The notes below the pieces were generated by a model. It worked only from the letters and a program-made list of their open reading frames with translations. It searched no databases and was not told the DNA's origin. A program made the position numbers and the translations under genes. Shown one piece after another: positions 20,162 through 31,017 of a stretch of DNA of 64,000 bases (positions are counted from its first letter, which is position 1; each line of letters opens with the position of its first letter). This DNA comes from Corinectria fuckeliana (taxonomy: Eukaryota; Ascomycota; Sordariomycetes; Hypocreales; Nectriaceae), in assembly GCA_019137255.1 (NCBI GenBank), contig WPDH01000318.1, positions 1-64,000 on the forward strand. The letters run 5' to 3'.

Positions 20162-21907
20162 TTACTGCTGGGCGACCTGGGCGGCCTGGGCGGCCCGGGC
20201 GGCCTCGGCTTCCTGAGAGGCACGGATGTGGGGGAGGATCTCGAAGTACCTCTTCTTGATCATGGTGCTGCTGAATGCATACGAGGCATTGTGAGCGACC
20301 ATCCACTGGCCGATGCTCTTCCAGGTGACGCCGACGTCCTCAGGGTTCTCTCCCCCACAAACCTCCATAATTGCAAGAACCAAGACCCGGAACTGGGAAA
20401 GTGATGTTAGGTCTTGGTCAACAGGAGAAGGGGCGGGTCATTCAAACTTACATCATTGTCAGTGAAGGCAGGGTTTCGCACTCGCTCGTGAGGCAGCTTA
20501 GTGAGGATTCTATGGCGTCCTCGAAGAGTTGAGTCGGCCTCTTGCATAGATCCGAGGTTCTTGATCTCTCCGTAGGTATACTTCCATTTTCGTCCTAGGA
20601 GAATGTAGCGGTCGCGAGACTGTCGCTCCCGGCTGGGGCGATGGAGACGCATGTATCGTCGGCGGCGTTCGGTCACACGTCGTCTAGCGGTAGCGCCTCG
20701 GGGAAGGTCCTTGAAGAGTTCGGCAACGTTTTCCTGGTCGGCCTGAACGGGAACGTCCTGAACTGGAACAGCCTGGTGGGGCTGAGCTTCCTGGGCCTGT
20801 TGAACCTGCTGGTTGTTGTCCTCGTTCTGGCTGACAATTCCAAGCTTGACAAACATGTCAGAAAGCAAGTGGCAGAAAGGATCAAGATCCGTCTTGTTGA
20901 AATTGTCAGTGCCATGGATCAGGAGTTGGACAATGTCGTGGGAGCCGTCAATTTCCATCGTCTGAGTACCATTGACATTGTCGGAGCGCACGAAGACTCC
21001 GTCATGGATTTGATAACGGCTGATCTCGGTACCGGCATCACTCTCAGAGTCCATGTCGTCAGACGAGCCCTCATGCTCATCAGTGTCAACCTGCATGTTC
21101 TGGTCAGGCTGCTCCTGGATGATCTGGATTTGGCCATTTGCAGCAGCGTTGTTGTTGCCGTTGGTGATGGTGACAGGGCCGGAGTTGGAGCCGACATAGC
21201 CAGTCGAGGCCGGGTAGTTGGCATAGCTGTCAAAGACGCAGTTGGCCTGAGTGAGAGCGGGGTCGACAACTGTGTTGGCCGAGGTAGTAGGAGATACAGC
21301 CTCATTCTTAATGGTGGCCATGTCCATGAAAGTACCAAGGTTGTTGCCATTCTGTGAAGAGAGGAGTTAGTTTGAGTTGTCAAGAAGTGGGTTTCGGTGT
21401 GTGTCAGTGTACTTACCTGGGTAGGCTGAGTGAGCCCGTTGTCGAACATGACAGCATCGACCTGGCCTTGAGTCTGGTACTAGAATTGATTGTTAGTGTC
21501 ATCTGATGTAAGAAGTCAAAGAGTGGAAGATGCACTTACCTGCATGAAGTCAGGGTTGGCGATGAAGTCCCCCAACTGCTGAGGAGCAGGAAGCTGTGTT
21601 GGTTGTCAGTGTCATCTATGAGGTGTCAGAGAGTGAAAGGTGAACTTACCTGCATATAGTTGGTGTGAACCATGATGTTGTGGTCCTGCTGCTGGGCAGC
21701 AAAGCCGTTGTTGGCGACATAGGCAGCAGGATCAGTGTTCATGTAAAACCCGTTCTGAGCATCAGGCTGCTGAACATCGTTGTACATGAAGCCGCCAGCT
21801 TGGTTCATGGCAAAGCCGTTGTCGAGGTGAGCACCAGAGCCGGCAGAGCCCTGGGCCTGAGGCTGGCCTTGGCCGTGGCCGTGGCCGTTGGTGAAGTCCT
21901 TTACCAT
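20162..21907 (-). CDS. Myb/SANT-like DNA-binding regulator
   Basis: Five exons give about 501 aa: 21650-21907, 21540-21593, 21417-21479, 20452-21351 and 20162-20392. All four introns (56, 60, 65 and 59 nt) are phase 0 with GTAAGT donors. The N-terminal half is Gly, Gln and Asn-rich and low complexity. A Gln-rich acidic middle follows, then a basic stretch (RRRVTERRRRYMRLHR). At the C-terminus lie WKYTYGEI..LGSMQEADSTLRGRHR and FTDNDFRVLVLAIMEV..TWKSIGQWM, the fungal Myb/SANT-like arrangement, the second copy split by the last intron. The protein ends in an Ala/Gln repeat. A nuclear transcriptional role is inferred. ATG 21907 was chosen; upstream in-frame codons are non-ATG. Introns 1 and 2 are strikingly alike. 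The leader is long and pyrimidine-rich. Confidence 0.78.
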
Positions 21908-22450
21908 ACTGGGCAACGAGGAGTTGTTTCAGTTGTGGTGTTGAGAACTGGGTGTGCTTGGGTAACTGTTTGCTCAAAGTGTCAGTGGGTGGTGATGAAG
22001 AAGAGGGTATGGTGATGAAGAAGAAGGTGTGGTGGTGAAGAGAGAAGGGTGGTGGTGGAGAGAGAAGGGTGTTGGGAGGAGAGAAATGGGAGGAGAGAGG
22101 TGGGGTTGGAGGGAGAGAAAGGTTGTGCTGGGGGCAGAGCGGTGGCGCTGGTCAACACCAAGAAACATACCAAAGTTACTTGAAGTAATTCAAGTGGTAG
22201 TTAACAAGGGTTGGTAAGGCTCGGATCTGCTCTCGGAGAGGGAGATCGGAGAAGGAGTTGGTCAAAGAAGAAGCTGAAGGCTTGCTGGGGTAGAGAGAAT
22301 GAAGAGAAGGAAGATGGTGGTGAAGGAAGAAAGGGAGGGAGGATGGGGTCGAGGGAAGAAGGGTATAAATAGTGGGAGCGAGAGCCTCTCTCGAGGAGAA
22401 TTCCTAATCGGGGAGACTAGAAACCTCTCCCAAATAGGTCAGTCTCAGAA
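21908..22450 (-). promoter_or_regulatory. Pyrimidine-rich 5' leader and promoter of the Myb-like gene
   Basis: On the minus strand 22000-22140 is a long CT tract (CTTCTCTCTCCACCACCAC and similar), typical of a fungal promoter or leader. A TATA-like element lies at 22364-22372; it reads TATAAATAG on + and contains TATTTATA on -. It could serve this gene or an unseen + strand transcript. Confidence 0.45.
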
Positions 22451-25400
22451 CGTTCCTGTATTGTCTTTGGAAACGCGATCTGAAAAGAGAATGAAGAGGT
22501 GAATCTGAATAGTTGCCAGCTGCGGACCCACAGGCAAACGTGCTGTGGGAAGGGTGACGAAAGAGGAACAACAGAGTGGGCCAGGTGACTGAAGGGGAGG
22601 CTGGGCGAGTGACGGAGAGGGAAACGGGGGGGCAGCCAGGTCATTTGGGGCTGGCGGACAATAGGACGAGTGGCTGATAGGGGGTGGACAGACTCGAGGG
22701 CCAGCCCAAACGGGGACGTTCCCCTTCTTATGCTCTAGGAGAAAACCCTCCCACAATGGGCTGAATGCCAAGGCCGTTTTCCCCTGGCCGCATATTGTCC
22801 GCATTAGACTATGCGTGAGCCCTCAAAGAATGGACTCCCTCCTCGAAGCCGTGGCTCGCGTGCCCACTTTGGGAGCATCGGGACGTTTCCCTTAGCTTCA
22901 ACGGGATGCTTCCAAAGGGGGGGGACCTTGCATCCCTCCCGCTGTGGAGTTGCTTCGTAGCTCAGAATGGTTCCGTAGGGCTTGGGGCACCGTCGAGTCC
23001 CTTCGTCCTAATGCGTATATGCGAGCTGCTCCCCTTTCGTCGAGGTTTCTTTCCGTCTGGGCCGTCTCTTTTCGTCGGGGTGTTTCTCCTGACGCGCCCC
23101 CCGCCAACACCTCCCTCGCTCCTAGGCCTCTCCACGCTCGGTTTCTCACCTCGATGCCCCTCCTCAGTCACCGAACGCCTCTCCCCACCCACCCTTGGTC
23201 ATCGACTCCACTTGCTTCACGTTCAGAGGTCTTCACAACTCCCAATTAGGCTAGTCATAAACACACGACGTCGAGGCACGTTTGGCAGGCAACCCCATTC
23301 CTAATTAGGCGGGCTAGAAGAGTATCAGAGCATCAGAGCCAGCATGGACTGATCTGGACGAGCATCGGCGGCATCGTAGATCGTGATCTGCACGGCCGTT
23401 TCGCTATGCACGCCATCATGCAGCAGGGGGGCGCCCCCGGTCCATCTAACGGCCAGGATCAGAGACAGGGGCACGCGTCCTTCGTAGATTCAGTTTACAG
23501 ATTCAGTCTAGTCCCAAGCCTGTTCCGTACGTGACGTGCCCCAAGCGGGCCTAAGCCAAGGGGCCTGGGCTCCAGTGCAACAGTCTGGGCACTGCAGCTT
23601 TCTGGATTACTTTGGCAGGGATTTTCCAAGGGCCGGTACACGGTACACTGGGCCTACCTACCTGCAGTTGTGGCTGTGGGCGAGGGGCAGACGAGTTCGT
23701 GGGCTGCCCTTTTTTCGAGCTCCCCATTCGTTCATGTCGTTATGCAGCAGCTCGCGGTCAGGTGCATTATGCCCTAACCCCCTGACCCGAAAATCGGTGA
23801 CTGGAGGAGCATATGCACGTCATCTGCTTGAGTTCGGATTCAGAGGCTCGAAGAGCAGCTCGCGTGAGCGGGATGCCTGAGGACCTAGGTAGTCATGGAG
23901 TCACAGAGCCACAGTCAAAGAGTAGGCAGGTAGCAAACACGCAGCAGAGACAATCCCGTAATGCCTGTGCAAAGGTGATATCGCCTGCTCCTAGGTAATA
24001 TGAAGTGGAGGAATGGGAGGGGCCAAGTTTGAGGTTCCCGCGCTGATCCGTCGTCGAGACTGGCATACTGGTCTTTGAGAGACGCCTTCTTTCCCAGTTG
24101 ATAAATGACTGCATAACCAGGAATCCGGGACGCGTCCGTAACACTGCATGCTGCCTTGGAGCCCCATTCACTAGGTAGTGTAGGCACCTCCTCAGTCTGA
24201 CGCACGCACGGCGCAGACTCCCGCAACAGAGGCGTCAGGGGTGGGGTCCTCCCTCGCAGGCTCACCCGGCGTGTTTGCATCACGCAAAAGCCACACGGTA
24301 GTGCCAACCCCACCCAAGACCCTAGCTTCCCACGAGGTCTGGGGCTCGGGCTCTCTGAGCCGTTACGACTACCTAGTCACGGGTTCTTTTGGGGATCTGA
24401 CAACTCATTTTACCTAAAGGGCAATCAAGTCTCGAGGGCTGCGGAAGAGCGGGAGCAATGACGGCTCGGGCAGCACTGACGACTCGACCGTGTTGCGATT
24501 CGTTCGGGCTGGAGATGCTGCAGGTTTGTTTGTCCACGTTGCTGGCCTAATCGGGGACAATATGATGTCAGGCACGTACCTATTCAGAGCAGGGGTGGTT
24601 GATATTTTTCATTAGCAAAGACCGAGCATGTTTGTATCGCGTGGTCACCCTAACTCAATGGCTCAGACTCTCAGAGCCCCGGCCTAATTAGGAATAGTAG
24701 CCCAGCCCAGTTTCTAGCAGGTCCCTTTTCGGAGAAGACTAAACAGTGTTGGGGCTGGTCTCCCTAGCGCGGTAACGTCCCTGTCCCAACGGGGGCGGAT
24801 GCCGGGTGGCTCTAGATCAGAAGATCCGTCGTATGTTGCCAGCTGGATCCCCACTTCAGTCACCGTGACGCTAAGCTGGTCTTCCTAATCCGGCCTGTTT
24901 CCATGAGGTCACCAGGAGACAATAGTCCTTTGATTTTAGAATAGGAGATAGGCACGTAACTAGCCGGGGAACGGGGAGCTCCCGAGTCCGGGACGTTGGT
25001 GGCGCCCGCCAAAGAATTATGACCGTACGGATCGCCCACCAGGCTCCCCCCCGCGGCAGGGCGCATGTCATCCCGGTCGGTGGGCGAGGACCTGAAGCTG
25101 GGGAAGAAGCACAGGCACGTTTGACATCAACTTTGATTTCGTGGATGCTGCCGCAGGCTCGAAAGGGGAAGACATTTCTATTCTTGAGACTCTCACTGTG
25201 CCCCTCACCTTTCCCAGGCCGCCACCATGCCCAAGGAGGCAGTGGTTCTCAGCCACCTACGACAGCGCGAGCAGTTTTCCCTATTCTCTGCAGCTCGGCC
25301 AGGGGCGGACTACGTAGGCTTTTCCCCAATGGAACACGGCACTTGTCGTTGAAGTCGTCGATGCTGAGTAATCTCAGATCTGGGACGGACCGCTGGGAGC

Positions 25401-27205
25401 CAGGGGAATTTGAGTTAGCTTCCGATGAGCAGCGTGGCAAGCATGTCATCCTAACGCTTTTTGGGCTGGGGTGGGTGCAACGAAAAAAGCCGGGGGTGGG
25501 TTTTGGACGCCCCCCCTTTTTGATTTGGCCGTTGAGGGCGTCTGTCAACGGGATCGAGGGGGAGAGAAGAGAGTACCGGGAACTCGGATCTAGACTGTTT
25601 CACACCTAGGCATCCGTCACGTGAAATTCCGTTGTCTTGTCTCTCCTCTCCTTCTGGTGCGAGCCGTGCCCTTCCGTGCGGCGGCGAGGTTCCCAGGAGC
25701 AAGTCGCAGTAGCTCGGCGGCCAAGACGGCTGAGGGCTTCACCATGGCGGCCTGCGAGCGGGTGGACTGCTGAGAATGTGCAAATCCTCTACGACTGGGA
25801 GCGTGACAACTCATCTAGCTCAGATTTCAATGTGTGCTAGAATCCACGCTGGCCAGACGCCGCCATGCTGTGGGAGCTCCATGTCCTGCAAGTTTGTCAC
25901 CACCAGTCCACAGCCTGCTGTCCTCAGCCGGCGAGTGCAGCTCCACGTCATCCACGGCGGCATCACAACCTCACGGTAGCAAACAACAACTATCTAATGC
26001 TGCAAAGATCCGTTACAATGCAGTCTATTTGCGTATGTATCATAACGCTCTTTGCTTTTTTTTTTTTGGTGAGCAACTCTGCATGCCAGACAATGGGACA
26101 TTGGGGAAGCAGTTTGCTATCACAAAGGGAGGGACCTGAGCATTGACGACGGCCCGCATGGGGACGAACGAACATTGGCTCCGTGAGCTGGTCTGTAGCT
26201 TGCCTTGCGGCATGGGCAAGAGGGGAGCCTTGGCCGAATGGGCTTTGCAGCAACCGTTGGCTTGCAGCAGGCACTTGTCCTGCAGAGAGAAACGCAGACG
26301 GGATCTGCCAAAAGTTGCTCGGGATTTGCGGTGAGGGCTGTCGGCTTGTGTGCTTCAGCTAGTCGGCGAAGCGTGGGGACTTCTCACTCCTTGCGCAGTA
26401 CACATGCCGCAAATTCATACTTGGCATACATGATTACTGTGATATCTTTGCCTTGTTTGCTGTGGCACTGCCCGTAATGCTGCTTTCATTGTCCTGCAGG
26501 CGAGTTTGCGTTGATCCCGGGTAGCAGTGTCGGCGTGCACCCCCAGCACACTTCACGAGCACCCTTGGTACGTACGGTCAAGGGAGGGCAAATCAACTGT
26601 AAAGAAATCAACGTAGTCGTGGTTAATCCTGGACTGTTATTTTACCCATATGCTGCATTCGTCTGCGACGCGGGCGAATCTCATGATTTCGGGCAGCAGT
26701 AGGCAAGTCCCCTCCCCAGCATGGGGTTTCGTCACGACCTGCGCAGGTCGTCTAAAGAGAGCAGACTTCGTTTAACCATAGACAGGCCCGTAAATCCGCT
26801 GCTCGCTGGGCTTCAGCACTACCCATAACAGTTTCCCTGGCGAGGCTGCTGAGCTTGCCTTGATTCTAGGTGGTAGTGCTGCCAAAGATCTTCCAGCAGC
26901 CTGCGTTGACATTTGCCACACCAAGCAAGCTGAGATGTCCCCAGATCAGCCGGCAAGCATAGTATCACTCAACAGGTAGATAATTTCAACAAGTTTAAAT
27001 TGGCATCGTAGTCGACATGATGAACTGCCTAGGCAGCTTAAGGTACATGCTTCGGTATCACATGGCCCACCAGAACTCCCGTTGCCCTTCTAGATAGAAA
27101 CCCAGCAAAAAAGAAAAAACACCCAAATCAGAGAGCGTCTCGGCTCCCATCTGTGACCCAGAAAACGAACAGCTTCACTCGGCCCCTATCCTCTATCCTC
27201 TACCC
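22451..27205. other. Gene-poor region of about 4.7 kb
   Basis: GC-rich open frames of 100-196 codons occur (for example + 22906-23304 and + 25019-25609). Opposite-strand frames overlap them and no family or splice pattern is recognised, so none is called. A T-run lies near 26056. No tRNA or rRNA was recognised. Confidence 0.5.
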
Positions 27206-28367
27206 TCAATCCTCCCATTCCTCGTCCAGCTGATCGATCAGCCGGTTCTCAGCATCTACGTTCCGGTCCCTGCGGTTGGGACTCGTGTTTAGATGGCGGT
27301 AGCCCCGGCGAGTCGACAAGCTGCGGAAGCACGCCGACAGGGCCATAACGAGGAAGTCCTGTATCCCCTCCGTCAGCCCCATGTCCAGCCGCTCATGTCC
27401 AGGCTCAGGGGAAGTATCTCTCCGCCTTCAGCGGGAGGGGACGCACGCAGATAAAGCTCCAGATGCCAGCCCAAAGGCTGTAGTTGGGTAGTTGGCGCCA
27501 GCCGCGCGCGTGGGCGACGGTGCGGTTGTAGAAAATGCCGCCCAGCAGATATACCAGCACGGTGATGATGAGGATGAGGCCGAAGATGCTGCCGGGGCCG
27601 ACGCTGCCGGGTTTGTGCGGCTCGGCGTGGGCACAGGCATGGGCGGATTTGACCTCAAAGAAGTAGGCGCACTCTTCTGGATCGGTTCCGACAAAGTAGA
27701 CGTTTGTCTGTGTAGTTCCCGGATCCCGGTCGCAAAGGAACGAGATGGTGGTGGACTTGCGCCTCACCTTGTCCTTCTCTACCTCGGGCTCCCCGGGGGT
27801 AGAGCCGTTGTCCGAGTTCGAGTCAGGGCTATTCTGGTCGTCGTAGTTGATCTGAGGGTCTCGTTTCGCCACAGCAGTTGACTCTGGACCGCAAGGAGAG
27901 CCCCCCGTGTATTGCAGCACTAGTTTTCGCCCGCGGCTCTGCAGTTCCATCGACTCGGAGCTGTATCTTGGTTAGCAAGACGCCCTTCAGTCCGGGGTAC
28001 AGCGTCACACCTACCCTATCGAGAAGACCTGCCCCTTTATCGTGTAGTATGCGCTCACGTTCTGCCAGAGAGGAGGCGTTACGCCGACGACATCGTTGAC
28101 GGGGTCCACGACGGCGCCGCAGATGTTCATTGTGAAGTTCTTGCCGTAGTCGTAGCCCTTGGAGAAGTAGTCCTTGGAGGGGCCGTAGTTGTAGGTACCC
28201 TCGGCCTGTATCGCGGCCATGTCCGGCCGAAGATCGAAGAATGCGCCGCTGCCGGTGGACGACGTTGCGGTGCATGCCGGGACGTGGGACGTGGTCGTCG
28301 CGGGGTCTTGGATCGCGCTGGCGGCGACGGCGAGGAAGGGAACGAGGGAGTATGGTTGGAAGCGCAT
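27206..28367 (-). CDS. atg27: Atg27 / mannose-6-phosphate-receptor-like type I membrane protein
   Basis: Three exons, 28015-28367, 27447-27960 and 27206-27358, encode about 339 aa; introns are 54 nt (phase 2) and 88 nt (phase 0). Atg27 is a Golgi/endosome/vacuole membrane protein that cycles Atg9 vesicles in autophagy; its lumenal part is an MRH-type lectin fold. The N-terminal signal peptide covers roughly residues 1-19. The lumenal domain has paired Cys with TGGSPCG, SFLCDRDPG and ECAYFFEVKSAHAC. One membrane span follows (IFGLILIITVLVYLLGGIFY), then RGWRQLPNY.LWAG.WSFI and an acidic tail ending DQLDEEWED. Without the second splice the frame stops soon after WSFIC; splicing to 27358 restores the family tail (RRGY..L...RD...ENRLIDQLDEEWED). 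It is divergent from ERG24. Confidence 0.88.
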
Positions 28368-29441
28368 CTTGGAGGTCTGGCGGCGTGCCGTCTAGATGCT
28401 TGCTGGATGTCGGCCGAGTGTTGGTTGGGTCGTCGTGCGCTAAGGGGGCGTTTCCGACAGCGAGACAGAGACAAAACCCGGACAGAAACGAATGGACAGG
28501 AGTAGGAATGATACTTGCGCCTCGGGCCTCAGGCGGTATTAGCAGCGGAGGACAGCGAAGCTTATCATCAACGAAACCTTTGCGGACAAGGGCAGGGCAG
28601 GGAAAAGGAGTGTGGATTGAGGAATCAAGGGTCGTAACGGAGCTACAGCGCGATGATAACGCCTCCCGCAACTCAACCTCAAACTGTCATCAGGGCGCCG
28701 TGGACGTGGACGTGGACGTGGACACTGTGGACACTGGGCCTTTGGAGGTGGACACTTTGAAGGATGACGAGTACGGGATCTGATTGGTGATTGGACGGGC
28801 TAGGCTCTGTCTGGTGACAAGCGGTGCCAAGAAGCCCCCTGAAAGTACATTACACCAGGCGCTGAAGGCCCTGACGTCTTGAGTTTCCCTTCTCCGGGCG
28901 CTGCATTGCAACCTGCTGCTGTCTTGGCTCTGTCTCGATACGTCCGTACGGTCGAACAGTTTATCCGCCAACAATGCTACAATGCTGTTGGTCTTCCCGT
29001 CGTGGAACTGCTAAACCCGTAAACCCGAATACGGTACGGTACGGTACCAAGGCGGCGACACGAGCAATTCATGGCTACGCCGCTGCGGCTCTTATTAGCT
29101 TTGGCTGGAGCGGCTCCACTGCCCAAAGCTAGCCATGAGACCATCCGGAACGCAAGAGCTCCGGCCGGGATCTTCTTTCAGTTTACAACCCCGCGTATGG
29201 ACGACGCGGTGTTCTCAATCTTGCCGACTGCCACGAGAGATCCAGACAGCGAACTGTTGAGGATTCTATAAGGTCTGTATCCTGGCTGGACTTGTCTTGT
29301 CTTGTGTTCTCATCGCTCTCTGCACCATCCTTGCTAAACAGTGGGTTCCGGAGCATCCATCTGTAAAGTCTGCATCGCGTCGAGACCCGGCTGCTTTCCT
29401 CAACCCTCCTCTTCGCGACATAATCCAACCCTGCTGTCGAG
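28368..29441. promoter_or_regulatory. Divergent promoter region between ATG27 and ERG24
   Basis: This 1.07-kb spacer separates the two start codons. It includes a GTGGAC hexamer repeat at about 28698-28736 and a short TACGGTACGGTACGGTACC repeat near 29031-29049. No gene is called. Confidence 0.5.
28698..28736. repeat. GTGGAC hexanucleotide repeat
   Basis: Four tandem GTGGAC units are followed by ACTGTGGACACTG variants in the ATG27-ERG24 spacer, about 330 bp upstream of the ATG27 start codon. Confidence 0.8.
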
Positions 29442-31017
29442 ATGGCGGCCAAATCAAAGACGGCTACTGAGGAAGAGCCCCATGGCTACGAATTCTTTGG
29501 ACCGTAGGTGTTCACCAACGACCTCAACGACACGCGTGCAATCACTAACCATAACTTGTCAACAGTCCCGGCGCCTTCGCCATCTCCTTCGGTCTCCCCA
29601 TCCTCGCCTACGTCTTCAACTTTGTCTGCAACGACATCTCAGGCTGCCCTGCGCCATCGCTCCTTAGCCCCAAGACCCTGTCCCTTGACAAGCTCAAACT
29701 GGAGGTTGGCTGGCCAGAGAATGGAATCGCCGGCCTGGTCAGCTGGGAGGCTACCGCTGCCACTGCCGCGTACATGTTTATATCCATGGTTCTCTACCGC
29801 GTTCTCCCTGCGGTTGAGGTGGAGGGCACCGAGTTGAGGAATGGATCAAAGCTGAAATACAGGTTCAATAGTATGGAGCCCTTTGTCTACAAAGAGACAT
29901 GCAACTTAGAGCTGACAGACTCCCAGCCCTGTACTCTAGCACTGCGACCCTGGCCGCCCTGGCTGCTGGAACCGCAGCTCAGGGTGCTGAGTTCCCCGTC
30001 TGGACCTTCATCTCCAACAACTTCATCCAGATCTTGTCCGCCAACATCCTCTTCTCGTATCTAGTGGCCCACTTCGTCTACATCCGAAGCTTCAGCGTCA
30101 AGCCAAACAACAAAGACAACAGAGAGCTTGCAGCTGGCGGCCACAGCGGCAACATACTATACGATTGGTTCATCGGGCGTGAGCTGAATCCGCGTGTCAG
30201 CTTCCCCTTCATTGGCGAGATCGACTTGAAGGAGTTTCTGGAGCTGCGGCCTGGCATGATGGGGTGGATCATCCTTAACTGCTCCTGGTGTGCGCAGCAG
30301 TACCGCAACTACGGCTTCGTCACGGATAGCGCCATTTGTATTACGGCTGTTCAGGCTCTGTACGTTGTCGACTCATGGTGGAACGAGCCTGCCATCCTCA
30401 CCACCATCGACATCACGAACGACGGATTCGGCTTCATGTTGTCCTTCGGCGACATTGTCTGGGTGCCATTCATCTACTCCCTCCCGGTCCGCTACCTCGC
30501 GACTCACCCCGTGTCGCTCGGCCCGCTGGGCCTAGCCGGTATGCTCACCCTCATCGGACTAGGTTTCACCATCTTTCGCTCTGCCAACAACGAGAAGAAC
30601 CGATTCCGAACGAACCCAGACGACCCCAGAGTTTCCCATCTCAAATACCTCCAGACGAAGCGAGGGAGCAAGCTCCTCATCTCGGGCTGGTGGGGTGTTG
30701 CTCGCCACATCAACTACCTTGGCGACTGGATCCAGTCGTGGCCTTACTGTCTGCCTACAGGCCTCGCTGGATACCAGATCCTGAGTGTTGGGACTCATGC
30801 TGAAGGAGCCCTGGTAATGAGGGATGGCCGCGAGGTTATTCAAGGTGAAGCCAAGGGCTGGGGAATGTTCATTACCTACTTCTACGTCTTGTACTTTGCG
30901 ATCCTGCTGATTCACCGGGACCGCCGTGATGACGAGAAGTGCCAGCGCAAGTATGGCGAGGACTGGACGGAGTACAAGAAGATTGTGCGGTCGCGAATCA
31001 TCCCCGGCATCTACTAG
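29442..31017 (+). CDS. erg24: Delta(14)-sterol reductase (C-14 sterol reductase), ergosterol biosynthesis
   Basis: Three exons, 29442-29503, 29566-29870 and 29927-31017, give about 485 aa, the usual size for the family. The enzyme reduces the C14-C15 double bond left by CYP51 demethylation, using NADPH in the ER membrane. Family landmarks are GPPGAFAISFGLP near the N-terminus, GTELRNGSKLKYRFN, FPVWTFI, the LNPR.SFPFIGEIDLKEF.ELRPGM.GW block, QYRNYGFVTDSA, DGFGFMLSFGD.VWVPF.YSL, KRGSKLLISGWWG.ARHINYLGDW and the C-terminus LIHRDRRDDEKC..KYG.DW..Y...V..RIIPGIY. Many membrane spans are evident. Intron 1 (62 nt) and intron 2 (56 nt) have CTAAC and CTGAC branch sites. It is the known target of morpholine fungicides. 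I see no lesion. Confidence 0.95.

Noticed and set aside
22906..23304. 132-codon + strand frame
   Set aside because: Pro/Ser/Leu-rich composition artefact with overlapping frames in all directions and no family match.
25019..25609. 196-codon + strand open frame starting at an ATG
   Set aside because: There is no recognisable domain, opposite-strand frames of similar length overlap it, and composition is GC-rich, where long chance frames are common.
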